Part shown: piece by piece, positions 8,585 through 15,330 of the stretch
Layout: the number at the start of each line of letters is the position of its first letter
Position numbering within the stretch: the first letter of the stretch is position 1
NCBI GenBank assembly: GCA_964629225.1
Contig: CAZVQC010000025.1
Coordinates: 1 to 23,422, forward strand
Source: RUG14199 sp964629225
GTDB taxonomy: Bacteria; Bacillota; Clostridia; Oscillospirales; CAG-272
Direction of reading: 5' to 3'
Length of the DNA stretch: 23,422 nucleotides
Notes under the pieces: model-generated
Databases searched by the model: none
Seen by the model: the letters and a program-made list of their open reading frames with translations, nothing else
Told to the model about the DNA's origin: nothing
Position numbers and translations under genes: made by a program

Positions 8585-9721
8585 TCAGATCTTCACCAAT
8601 TCCGCATTGAATACCTTGCAAGAGTTAGGCTCGCACTTGACCCAGAAGTGACCGTCCACGGAGCGGATCTTCTCGCCTGTGAACACCTCGGTAAGTTCGA
8701 GTCCGTAACCGCTGTTGACGGTGATGCCGATGTCGTAGAGGGACACCATACTGTTTTGAACGGTATCTCTGAAGTTGGCCTGCATATAAGCGTACCTGTT
8801 TTCCGACAAGTGCTTGAAGTAGCAGAACACCTCGGAAGTCTCCCACTCGCAGACACTGTAGGGAGGACGTGCTTCCTCATCCTGATCAATGGCGATAAGA
8901 GCGGCGTTTTTGAGAAGTGCCAAGGTCTCTTCGTCACAGTTTCTTACGTCACATCCTATCATAAGGGGAGAGTTCATGAAGCACCAAAGGGCGAAGTGGG
9001 TCTTGTATTCCTCGGCACTGCAGCCGTTAGCACTGCCAACGTTACCGTTGCCGTACATTCCGCAGATCAGCATATCAAGGTCGTTGAAGCAACCCGGTGC
9101 GGATGCCTCAAGTTTTCCGAACTGGCTCTGCGCGATATCGTGGAAAGAACGGGCATTATCAAAGATATCTCCCGTGGAACGGTAGATATGTGCTCCTGCC
9201 CCACGTGCCCATTTCCACACGTCCTCGGCACCCCAGTTGCAGGCGGAGAAAAGTATCTCCCTGCCTGTCGCCTTAAGCGCCATGCCCATACGGCGGTAGA
9301 GCGCCGGTGCGTGTTCCCTGTGATTGTAAGGGATGTTGCAGTAGTCGTACTTAAGGTAGTCAACACCCCAAGATGCGAAGGTCTCCGCATCGATGTATTC
9401 TCTGTCAAAGCTGCCGGGATAACCGGCGCAGGTAAGGGTGCCTGCACAGGAGTACATTCCGAATTTCAGCCCCTTGGAGTGAATGTAGTCCGCAAGGTAC
9501 TTCATCCCGTGGGGAAACTTTTCCGGATCGGCTACCATACGTCCCTCGGAGTCCCTCTCATAAAGCGACCAACAGTCGTCAATGACAACGTACTCGTATC
9601 CCGCATCCCGAAGACCTCTGTCCACCATGGCATCCGCAGTTTCCATTATAAGGGTCTCGGATATTTTGTTTCCAAAGGTGTTCCAGGAATTCCAACCCAT
9701 AGGCGGTCTTTTAGCTAACAT
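8585..9721 (-). CDS. alpha-galactosidase, glycoside hydrolase family 27
   Basis: A 378-residue enzyme expected to remove terminal alpha-galactose (from melibiose, raffinose or galactomannan side chains) or a related alpha-sugar. The barrel begins with the family hallmark PPMGWNSWNTFG (6-17), followed by YVVIDDCW (44-51). The nucleophile is D126 in YLKYDYCN and the acid/base is D216 in FNDLDML. The C-terminal beta domain ends near 375. There is no signal peptide, so it acts inside the cell on imported sugar. The ATG at 9721 follows GAGG; a longer in-frame start at 9754 would only add a polar, lysine-rich stretch and lacks this site. The AraC gene lies upstream in the same direction, and an operator-like triplet sits just upstream of this gene's promoter. 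Confidence 0.95.
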   Translation of the reverse strand: MLAKRPPMGWNSWNTFGNKISETLIMETADAMVDRGLRDAGYEYVVIDDCWSLYERDSEGRMVADPEKFPHGMKYLADYIHSKGLKFGMYSCAGTLTCAGYPGSFDREYIDAETFASWGVDYLKYDYCNIPYNHREHAPALYRRMGMALKATGREILFSACNWGAEDVWKWARGAGAHIYRSTGDIFDNARSFHDIAQSQFGKLEASAPGCFNDLDMLICGMYGNGNVGSANGCSAEEYKTHFALWCFMNSPLMIGCDVRNCDEETLALLKNAALIAIDQDEEARPPYSVCEWETSEVFCYFKHLSENRYAYMQANFRDTVQNSMVSLYDIGITVNSGYGLELTEVFTGEKIRSVDGHFWVKCEPNSCKVFNAELVKI

Positions 9722-9784
9722 TTTATTATCCTCTTTCTTTGGTTTCGTCCGCAAAACAGCGGCTATTTCTCAATCTCTGTTCGT

Positions 9785-9813
9785 ATTATAACTTATCAAT
9801 GTGTTTTTTGCAA
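9785..9813 (-). promoter_or_regulatory. SigA-type promoter of the alpha-galactosidase gene
   Basis: On the minus strand, TTGCAA (9813-9808) and TATAAT (9790-9785) are 17 bases apart. Transcription would start about 57 bases before the ATG at 9721. The imperfect -35 box fits a promoter that needs an activator. Confidence 0.8.
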
Positions 9814-9819
9814 CAGCCC

Positions 9820-9847
9820 GTGAGAGTTTTCTCTCACTTTCTCTCAC
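9820..9847 (-). promoter_or_regulatory. three-half-site operator, probable AraC activator site
   Basis: Read on the minus strand, GTGAGAG occurs at 9847-9841 and again at 9837-9831, exactly 10 bases (one helical turn) apart. The inverse CTCTCAC follows at 9826-9820, so the second copy and this form a palindrome with a 4-base centre. The block ends 6 bases upstream of the -35 box, the usual position for AraC/XylS activators. An AraC gene lies next upstream. That this regulator binds here is an inference. Confidence 0.6.
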
Positions 9848-9974
9848 TTTTCTCAATATCCCAAAGGTCAATACCGCAGTCCCGCTTTCAAGAGCACCGC
9901 CTCGTCGGAACACGTTTTTTCCTTCGGACAGTGTCGGCCGTTTTTGAGAATAAGTGCCAACAAACAAGAAATGA

Positions 9975-10009
9975 AAACAGTCCCCGAAGCGCCGCATCGG
10001 GGACTGTTT
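9975..10009 (-). terminator. hairpin terminator after the AraC gene
   Basis: A perfect 13-base stem (9975-9987 with 9997-10009) closes a 9-base loop. On the minus strand it lies about 70 bases after the AraC stop and is followed by a broken T-run (GTTTTCATTTC). It is preceded and followed by nothing coding, so 9814-10077 holds only this hairpin and the operator. Confidence 0.65.
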
Positions 10010-10077
10010 CAACATTTTTCAAAGGCAAGATAACCGAAAAGACTCAATGTTTCTCAAGCAGAGGAACAGGAGCAATT

Positions 10078-11052
10078 TCATTTTCCCGATTTCTTCACCG
10101 GTCTTACGTACTTCCAAAAGCGCTCACAGTCGTGGTAAAAATAGAACACTCTTTCGGGGGTGAGGTCAAGCTCATACCCGCTTGAGGGGTAGTTAAACTC
10201 CTTCATTGCCCGCTCTATCTTTTCTTCTACCGCACCGTTTTCGGTCTCAAAATCGAAAGGGCCGTGCTCAAAGACGAGGTACTCCCCTTCGGGGACGTCC
10301 ATTATTTGCAAGGGAGAGGGCACGTCCCCGTCCCAGTCTGTCGGAAGACGGACACCGTAGGCCTCCGCAAGAGGGATCCCCCAAGAACATATCCGCCCCT
10401 CCGGCGTGTTTATGAACCCCATCACTTGACCGCTTCCGCTGTCCCGTTCTCTGCCTCCCGCATCGTCAAGCTTTCCTCCGATGCTGTCAAGAAGCCCGCA
10501 GACCGTGTCACAGTCCGCTCCGGGTATGAGGCTCTGCTTATGCCAAAAGTCCCAATATCCGATACTCTCATAATTTCTGATGTGAAGGAACTTATGTGCC
10601 GGTATCGTCACAAAGTAGGTCTTCACGTCCTTGAATGCTTCTGCCATTCCCGCTTCTCCTATTCCTAAAAGGTAACAGTCAAAAGGTCTTATCACTGTAC
10701 GAAGCACCACGGGACGTGGGTCTTTCCGATACTCTGCCGGGGTCATACCGTACGCCGACTTGAAGGCCCGCGCGAATGCCTCATGGGACGAAAAGCCCCT
10801 GTCAAGTGCAATATCAAGTATCCCCCTCCGGGTATCTCTGAGATCCAAAAGAGCAAACGCCAGCCGTCTGTAACGAAGGTAGTCCCGAAAGGACATCCCG
10901 GACACCTCTTTAAATTTCCTTGACACGTAATATTCCGAGTATCCGAGAAAGGCTGCAAGGCGTGAGAGGCTGACAGCCCCGTCATTCTTGTCCTTTATGC
11001 ACCGGTCTATTTCATCTATGACATTCTGTATCCCACGAAGCCAAACACACAT
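10078..11052 (-). CDS. AraC-family regulator with GyrI-like effector domain
   Basis: A 324-residue transcription factor. The N-terminal DNA-binding part (about 8-112) has the two helix-turn-helix units of AraC/XylS proteins: LSRLAAFLGYSEYYVSRKFKE (29-49) and ILDIALDRGFSSHEAFARAF (78-97), closing with YGMTPAEYRK (101-110). Residues about 120-318 resemble the GyrI/AraC_E_bind small-molecule domain (IPAHKFLHIRNYE, GEYLVFEHGPF). The ATG at 11052 has AGGGGGG five bases upstream. It lies between the alcohol dehydrogenase gene (67 bases upstream) and the alpha-galactosidase gene. The operator-like triplet before the galactosidase promoter makes that gene its likely target. What the effector domain binds cannot be read from the sequence. 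Confidence 0.92.
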   Translation of the reverse strand: MCVWLRGIQNVIDEIDRCIKDKNDGAVSLSRLAAFLGYSEYYVSRKFKEVSGMSFRDYLRYRRLAFALLDLRDTRRGILDIALDRGFSSHEAFARAFKSAYGMTPAEYRKDPRPVVLRTVIRPFDCYLLGIGEAGMAEAFKDVKTYFVTIPAHKFLHIRNYESIGYWDFWHKQSLIPGADCDTVCGLLDSIGGKLDDAGGRERDSGSGQVMGFINTPEGRICSWGIPLAEAYGVRLPTDWDGDVPSPLQIMDVPEGEYLVFEHGPFDFETENGAVEEKIERAMKEFNYPSSGYELDLTPERVFYFYHDCERFWKYVRPVKKSGK

Positions 11053-11119
11053 ATTATCCCCCCTGACATCGTTATTCTACAGCAGAATGAAAAGTCTTGC
11101 TTGATCCGGATTGCCCTTT

Positions 11120-12154
11120 TTAACACTCAAGTGCGACTTTTATCACCCCGTCAAGGCGGTCCTCAAAGAGTCTGTATGCCGCCTCCGCTTCACAAAGCGG
11201 GAAGGTGTGAGTAATGAACGGCTCGCAGTCGATCAGCCCCTCTTTTATCAGGCGAAGAGTCTCATCACAGTCACAGCCGTCAACGCCGCCGGTCTTAAAG
11301 GTCAGATTCTTCCCATATATTTCCGGCAGAGGGAGTATTTGGGGCTCACCGTACAGTGCCACTACCGTGACGGTACCGTTCGGCCGGGCACATTCCCAAG
11401 CAAGGCGAAAGGTGTCACTTCCTCCGGCAACCTCAAGAACTCTGTCCGCTCCCCCGTGGTCACTGTTTTCAAGGACGGACCGTGAGCATTCCTCCGGAGT
11501 CACTGCAAGTACTCCGGGATAGTGGGCGCGAATGAATTCAAGTCGGGACGGATCCTGTTCGCAGACGATGATCCGCTTCGGTTCTTTCAGCATGACGCAG
11601 AGAAGGGTACAAAGTCCGGTCGGCCCCGCTCCTATGATGAGCACCGTATCCTCTTTTTCTATCTCCGAGATGCGGGCAGCCCAAAAGCCTGTGGCGAGAA
11701 TGTCTCCCACGAAGAGTGCCTGCCTGTCGCTGACCCCGTCCGGGATCCTGTTAAGTCCCGTATCGGCAAAAGGAACGCGGACGTACTCCGCCTGTACCCC
11801 GTCTATCCGACAGCCGAGCGCCCATCCGCCGTTTTCATCGGTGCAGTTGTTCACGTATCCGTGACGGCAAAAGAAGCAATCGCCGCAAAAGGTCTCCACG
11901 TTCACAGTCACCCTGTCTCCCACCTTCACGTTTTTTACCTTCGCTCCCACAGCCTCCACTATCCCCACGGCCTCATGTCCCACCGTGATACCGGGCACTG
12001 CCCTCGGCACAGTTCCGTGCTTTATGTGAAGATCGCTTGAGCAGATACTGGAGAGAGTTATCTTGACAATCGCATCCCTCCCGTCAAGTATCACCGGCTT
12101 CGGCTTTTCCGTTAGGGCGAACCTGCCCTTTTCAACGTATGTCATGCTGAGCAT
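11120..12154 (-). CDS. zinc-dependent alcohol dehydrogenase (MDR family)
   Basis: A 344-residue medium-chain dehydrogenase/reductase that should oxidise or reduce a sugar alcohol, threonine-like or similar hydroxyl substrate with NAD(P). Catalytic zinc ligands are C38 and H60-E61 (GHEAVG). The structural zinc loop has four Cys (C90, C93, C96, C104). The Rossmann motif GAGPTG is at 175-180, followed by an acidic residue in CEQDPSR that favours NAD. The ATG at 12154 was chosen over one at 12226 because GGAGG lies five bases upstream and the family N-terminus begins here; the longer form would read through the promoter. It is followed at 67 bases by the AraC gene in the same direction, so the two may be cotranscribed. 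The exact substrate is unknown. Confidence 0.9.
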   Translation of the reverse strand: MLSMTYVEKGRFALTEKPKPVILDGRDAIVKITLSSICSSDLHIKHGTVPRAVPGITVGHEAVGIVEAVGAKVKNVKVGDRVTVNVETFCGDCFFCRHGYVNNCTDENGGWALGCRIDGVQAEYVRVPFADTGLNRIPDGVSDRQALFVGDILATGFWAARISEIEKEDTVLIIGAGPTGLCTLLCVMLKEPKRIIVCEQDPSRLEFIRAHYPGVLAVTPEECSRSVLENSDHGGADRVLEVAGGSDTFRLAWECARPNGTVTVVALYGEPQILPLPEIYGKNLTFKTGGVDGCDCDETLRLIKEGLIDCEPFITHTFPLCEAEAAYRLFEDRLDGVIKVALEC

Positions 12155-12188
12155 AATGACCTCCAAAAGATCCGCATTGCCCAAAGGG

Positions 12189-12231
12189 GCATCCTCAGTA
12201 TGATGATACCACAGGATGCTCTTCAAAACAA
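12189..12231 (-). promoter_or_regulatory. promoter of the dehydrogenase gene with flanking inverted repeat
   Basis: On the minus strand, TTGTTT (12231-12226) is 17 bases from TATCAT (12208-12203). The arms GCATCCT (12189-12195) and AGGATGC (12213-12219) are perfectly complementary and enclose the -10 box. This fits a repressor operator; the regulator is unknown. Confidence 0.55.
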
Positions 12232-12680
12232 CCGAAAAAACAGTTTTTCAAAAAATACGGTGATAAAAATGCGCCTATTCTTCAAAACGCTCTGTGATGC
12301 CGGTCCGGAGCGTTATTTGACGAGATATCGGTGGGCGCGGGACTTTTATCGTCAGCACCGCGACCGCGCCGAAAACAGCCTTATTTTGTCTCACAGAGCA
12401 CCCATTCGTGCAAACATCAAAAGGATCGAAAAAACGGCATGGACACCCCATATTAATACAACAACTTCCGGATCCAAAATTCCCGCAACCTCTTCCTCCT
12501 CCACGGTCGCCGGGGCACCGCCATACTTACGCTGCCTTCGCCTGATGAACGCCGTATCGGAGCAACGCTGCAGCATCCTCCACCGATGCTCTTGTGGGAC
12601 GGTATTAGAAGTATTAGAAAAACCGTTCCCAAAAGCCGACTTTTCCGTCCTCCCGACACCACTAAGGAGAGGAAAGAAAA
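12232..12680. other. intergenic stretch without a supported gene
   Basis: About 450 bases lie between the dehydrogenase promoter and the tRNA terminator. The + strand is open from 12200 to 12757, but that frame runs through the terminator and into the tRNA, has no ribosome binding site and gives an unrecognisable composition. Two minus-strand frames of 61 and 69 codons overlap it and also lack family features. It may be a decayed gene. I see no repeat or regulatory signal in it. Confidence 0.4.
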
Positions 12681-12718
12681 AAGCCCCGAACCCCTTTGTA
12701 CAAAAGGGTTTGAGGCTT
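12681..12718 (-). terminator. rho-independent terminator of tRNA-Ser
   Basis: A stem of about 17 bases with G-U pairs has arms at 12702-12718 and 12681-12697. It is followed on the minus strand by TTTTTTCTTTCC (12680 downward). The first stem base coincides with the A of the encoded CCA, so the terminator abuts the tRNA end. Confidence 0.85.
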
Positions 12719-12808
12719 GGCGGAGAAGAAGAGATTCGAACTCTTGAAACCCGTTAAGGTTTACGCGATTTCCAATCGCGCGCGCTAGACCAACTACGCG
12801 ACTTCTCC
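12718..12808 (-). tRNA. tRNA-Ser, anticodon GGA
   Basis: On the minus strand the acceptor GGAGAAG (12808-12802) pairs with CTTCTCC (12728-12722). The anticodon stem CGCGA/TCGCG encloses TTGGAAA, giving anticodon GGA, which reads UCC and UCU. A long variable arm, typical of serine tRNAs, is present. The T-loop TTCGAAT is intact and CCA is encoded (12720-12718). The 91-base length including CCA is normal for tRNA-Ser. Confidence 0.96.
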
Positions 12809-12839
12809 GTGCTGTGCGTAATGCTCATCAGCAAGTGAT

Positions 12840-12869
12840 AGTATAGCACACTTGAAGAGCAAAAGTCAA
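12840..12869 (-). promoter_or_regulatory. promoter of tRNA-Ser
   Basis: On the minus strand, TTGACT (12869-12864) is 18 bases from TATACT (12845-12840). It lies 32 bases upstream of the mature 5' end. The stretch from about 12870 to 13037 beyond it shows no gene or clear signal. Confidence 0.8.
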
Positions 12870-13037
12870 TACTTTTTTTAAAGTTTTTCCCAAAGGGGGA
12901 TTTTTCGACTTTGGCAGATGGAAACAGGAGGAGCAAAGGAGGATGTTTTCGCTGCGATGACGGATAAGGTGGCAGGACAATGACGGAGTCGGCGGGAGGC
13001 ATTTGCAAGCTACTTTGATGTGGCGTAATCGCATGGG

Positions 13038-13444
13038 CCTTCCCCCTGCGGCTGAGCGGGGGAAGGGGGACCGCTTGCGGTGGATGGGGGCACGGCGCAG
13101 GCGCGGTGACGTCGCCGCAGGCGGTGGAGCCGAGGGACGCCGGATATCTTCCCCCTTGGGGAAGGTGGCGGCGCAAGCCGTCGGATGGGGCACGGCGCAG
13201 GCGCAGTGACGTCGCCGCAGGCGGTAGAACCGTGGGGCGCCGGATATCTTCCCCCTTGGGGAAGGTGGCGGCGCAAGCCGTCGGATGGGGCANNNNNNNN
13301 NNNNNNNNNNNNNNNNNNNNNNNNNNNNNNNNNNNNNNNNNNNNNNNNNNNNNNNNNNNNNNNNNNNNNNNNNNNNNNNNNNNNNNNNNNNNCGGCGCAG
13401 GCGCAGTGACGTCGCCGCAGGCGGTAGAACCGTGGGGCGCCGGA
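13038..13444. repeat. GC-rich tandem repeat, 100-base period
   Basis: Two full copies lie at 13091-13190 and 13191-13290, differing at only a few sites. Copy 3 begins with CA at 13291 and is then lost in the N run. A partial copy resumes at 13393 in exact register and ends near 13444. A diverged half-copy precedes the array (13038-13090). Each unit contains a small palindrome, CTTCCCC with GGGGAAG (in copy 1 at 13148-13164); in the half-copy it is 9 bases per arm (13038-13046 with 13058-13066). Both strands are open through the array, which is a composition effect and not a gene. It resembles intergenic repeats widespread in gut Clostridia. Confidence 0.85.
13293..13392. other. assembly gap of 100 N
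   Basis: Exactly 100 undetermined bases lie inside the tandem repeat. The length equals one repeat period and is also a common placeholder, so the true copy number is unknown. Confidence 0.98.
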
Positions 13445-13512
13445 AGCCGCGCGTCCCGTGCGGGGAGACCTGCGAACGGAGCGAGTGGGGCTCACGGGGC
13501 TGTGCGGCTTCC
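13442..13512. repeat. long imperfect stem-loop closing the tandem array
   Basis: GGAAGCCGC (13442-13450) pairs perfectly with GCGGCTTCC (13504-13512). A second block, CCCGTG (13455-13460), pairs with CACGGG (13493-13498). The loop of about 32 bases is G-rich. The left arm begins inside the last partial repeat copy. Confidence 0.6.
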
Positions 13513-13641
13513 CTGTTTCACCATCTTGAAAAAGAATGTCCCCGGCTGTCAAAGCGGACAGAGGTCGCTTTGATCGTCGGGAACGGTAGGACTTCACCCC
13601 ATAGGATTCGGTCTTTACGAACTATTGTTATTTGCAGAGAA

Positions 13642-13696
13642 GCCGCTATCCGTCTCACTGCCGACAGAAAACGACAGCGGCACAAAGCAGTGAGAC
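13642..13696. repeat. two interleaved inverted repeats (pseudoknot-like)
   Basis: GCCGCT (13642-13647) is complementary to AGCGGC (13676-13681), and GTCTCACTGC (13652-13661) to GCAGTGAGAC (13687-13696). The arms alternate, so in RNA they form either a pseudoknot or two exclusive hairpins. The terminator arm at 13697 begins at the next base. No coding frame is credible here. Confidence 0.6.
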
Positions 13697-13793
13697 AAAA
13701 AGCCCCGCCGAATCACTTCAAACGGGGTCGGGCTACGTCCAAAAAATGCCTGAAGGTTTTTGGCGGTTCCGGGGCTTTTTGAAAAAGTCCCCG
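13697..13793 (-). terminator. composite terminator downstream of the C39 operon
   Basis: Several hairpins overlap. GGGGC-TTTTT (13771-13780) can fold on AAAAAGTCCCC just after it (13782-13793). AAAAAGCCCCG (13697-13707) is fully complementary to CGGGGCTTTTT (13770-13780). CCAAAAA (13739-13745) pairs with TTTTTGG (13757-13763). On the minus strand CCCCG with CGGGG closes a loop followed by TTTTT (13701-13697). The last should end the minus-strand operon; the + direction also ends in TTTTT. Which fold is used is unclear. Confidence 0.6.
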
Positions 13794-13807
13794 TAAAAAC
13801 CGCTTTG

Positions 13808-14077
13808 CTACTTTTTATTTCCGACCGAATAGGGATTTTTGTTTTCCTTCGGCGGATCGGGAATGTTACCGGTCCTTGAGACCCACGAAAGAGCAAGAGT
13901 CCACATAAGGTGCCAAAGCATCCAAAGAGCGAGTGCCAACGCTGCCCACCAAAGGGACAGGTCGAAAACGAAATGCAAAGCAAATAGTATTGCCGCCGGT
14001 ATCAATCCCTCCGGATTGATGAGGAGATTGATAAGAAGGCAGAGAAAGAAATTACCCGTCCTTTGTGTCCGTCTCAC
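13808..14077 (-). CDS. small two-helix membrane protein, function unknown
   Basis: An 89-residue protein starting at GTG with AAAGGAG six bases upstream, a strong site that supports a real gene. Two hydrophobic segments (about 10-37 and 40-66) are separated by few polar residues. The second is very rich in Trp, Leu and Ala (LWWAALALALWMLWHLMW). The N-terminus is basic (MRRTQRTG) and the C-terminus polar (DPPKENKNPYSVGNKK), so both ends are likely cytoplasmic. It begins 35 bases after the C39 peptidase stop and is probably cotranscribed with it. I do not recognise the family. Possible roles include a partner or immunity-type protein for the peptidase, but nothing in the sequence proves either. 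Confidence 0.72.
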   Translation of the reverse strand: MRRTQRTGNFFLCLLINLLINPEGLIPAAILFALHFVFDLSLWWAALALALWMLWHLMWTLALSWVSRTGNIPDPPKENKNPYSVGNKK

Positions 14078-14112
14078 CGTTCTCTCCTTTCTAAGATCTC
14101 TTTGAAAGCAAG

Positions 14113-15177
14113 TCAGTTTGCACTCTTTCTGTAGACTGCGATCGCCTGCCGGTACAAGCCGTCATAAGCGGCCTCCGTATCTGCCTTGGTATAAGCGACC
14201 TTTTTCCCCGCCACCGGGTCATTGAAGTAATAATATTCCTCGTCATAACCAACCATGAGAAGGCAGTGCATGGGGAACACCCATTCAAAACGCTCACCCT
14301 CCTCACCGTCGATAAGCTGCCATGACCAACCCTGGTAATAGGGAGCGTTCATGTACATTGTGCCCCAGAATATGACCGGGGTACTATTGTTGATGTATTT
14401 TCTGCAAAGTTCCTCAAGAGGCACGTCCCTCAGCACATCGATCTGATACGTCTCGGTATCCACGAACTTCTTAAGAGCGTTCTCGATAGCGGGAGAGTAG
14501 CAGCAAAGACCACTCTGCTCCCTTGGATCACCGAGAAAGTAGTACCATGGGTCGTACCCGGAATACACACCGTTCTCATTCACCGCCGGAAGAGGTTTCA
14601 TATCGAGATATTTTTCAATGAAATCATCCACCGTAATATCGATGCCCACGTAATTCAGCGCCATAACGGTACTGCAGCTCTCACATCCGTTGGGATAGTC
14701 TCTGAGCTGGCTGATGAAGGGCACGTTCAAAATGCGCTCCGTATTTCCCATGACACGGACGGGAAGGAACTTCGTCTTTCTCCTATTATAATTTTTAACG
14801 GTGATGATGCTCTCGCCCTCCGAGTATCCGGTCACAAGACCGACTTTTGATACCGAGGCTATTCTCTCGCTTGAGGACTCAAAATAGTAGGATTCATTGG
14901 CATCATCGGGAGCTGTGGAAACGGTGAGCTGATAAAAGCCGCCTTCGGCGATCTTTACGTATCGGGCTCCGGCAAAGGAGATATCCGTCATGGGAACGCA
15001 CCCCATGTCCTCCGGCACCTGTTCGCAGGGAGTAAGCTCCGTGCTGTCGACTCCCCCGACTTCAAAGTCCGGCATAGCGGACACTTCCCCGCTCTCGGCA
15101 AAAAGAATGAGGGACACCGCAAAAAGCACGGCACTTAACGCCGATGCCACGTAAGTCAATATTTTTCTTTTCATCAT
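14113..15177 (-). CDS. C39-like cysteine peptidase with Ig-like domain, membrane-anchored or secreted
   Basis: A 354-residue protein. Residues 9-27 form a signal or anchor helix. Residues about 72-142 look like a bacterial Ig-like (Big_2) domain (VSKVGLVTGYSEGESIITVKN). Residues 150-350 match the peptidase C39-like 2 family: oxyanion Gln157 in FISQLRD, nucleophile C165 in NGCESC, His304 in MHCLLMVGYD and Asp320 in YFNDP. Known relatives are cell-surface peptidases of uncertain substrate. This one lacks the ABC-transporter domains of bacteriocin-processing C39 proteins. Two consecutive Met codons (15177, 15174) are possible starts, and the ribosome binding site is weak. It shares a promoter region with the divergent radical SAM gene and is followed by a small membrane protein gene. 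Confidence 0.86.
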   Translation of the reverse strand: MMKRKILTYVASALSAVLFAVSLILFAESGEVSAMPDFEVGGVDSTELTPCEQVPEDMGCVPMTDISFAGARYVKIAEGGFYQLTVSTAPDDANESYYFESSSERIASVSKVGLVTGYSEGESIITVKNYNRRKTKFLPVRVMGNTERILNVPFISQLRDYPNGCESCSTVMALNYVGIDITVDDFIEKYLDMKPLPAVNENGVYSGYDPWYYFLGDPREQSGLCCYSPAIENALKKFVDTETYQIDVLRDVPLEELCRKYINNSTPVIFWGTMYMNAPYYQGWSWQLIDGEEGERFEWVFPMHCLLMVGYDEEYYYFNDPVAGKKVAYTKADTEAAYDGLYRQAIAVYRKSAN

Positions 15178-15206
15178 ATCTCAATGATACTAAAAAATCA
15201 CACAAA

Positions 15207-15234
15207 AATCTACCCGTATCAGAATTTTTTACAA
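15207..15234 (-). promoter_or_regulatory. promoter of the C39 peptidase gene
   Basis: On the minus strand, TTGTAA (15234-15229) is 16 bases from TAGATT (15212-15207), about 30 bases before the start codon. The left arm of an inverted repeat fills part of the spacer. Confidence 0.5.
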
Positions 15235-15261
15235 ATTTCCCCCTTCTGACGATGATACGGG
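15213..15261. promoter_or_regulatory. 9-base inverted repeat between divergent promoters
   Basis: CCCGTATCA (15213-15221) and TGATACGGG (15253-15261) are perfectly complementary, with centres 40 bases (about four helical turns) apart. The first lies in the spacer of the leftward promoter; the second ends 10 bases before the -35 box of the rightward one. This layout suits one regulator controlling both genes, which is an inference. Confidence 0.55.
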
Positions 15262-15271
15262 ATCAAAACCG

Positions 15272-15300
15272 TTGACACCGAGAGGACACCGTGCTAAACT
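15272..15300 (+). promoter_or_regulatory. SigA-type promoter of the radical SAM gene
   Basis: TTGACA (15272-15277) is 17 bases from TAAACT (15295-15300). The -35 box is perfect. The ATG at 15331 lies about 30 bases beyond, after GGAGG (15321-15325). Confidence 0.82.
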
Positions 15301-15330
15301 GAGAGAGAAAAAACGAAATGGGAGGGCGCT

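Noticed and set aside
8648..9718. 356-codon + strand frame opposite the alpha-galactosidase
   Set aside because: It is the mirror frame of a GH27 gene with intact catalytic motifs; the openness comes from codon composition.
12200..12757. 185-codon + strand frame ending in the tRNA region
   Set aside because: It crosses the dehydrogenase promoter, the tRNA terminator and the tRNA itself. The last residues simply translate the opposite strand of tRNA-Ser.
13091..13444. Possible CRISPR array
   Set aside because: The units are contiguous 100-base near-identical copies without unique spacers, and no cas genes are present.
13010..13597. Long frames on both strands through the tandem repeat and N gap
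   Set aside because: The frames depend on undetermined bases and on GC-rich repeats lacking stop codons. The 100-base period changes frame in each copy, so no repeated peptide is encoded.
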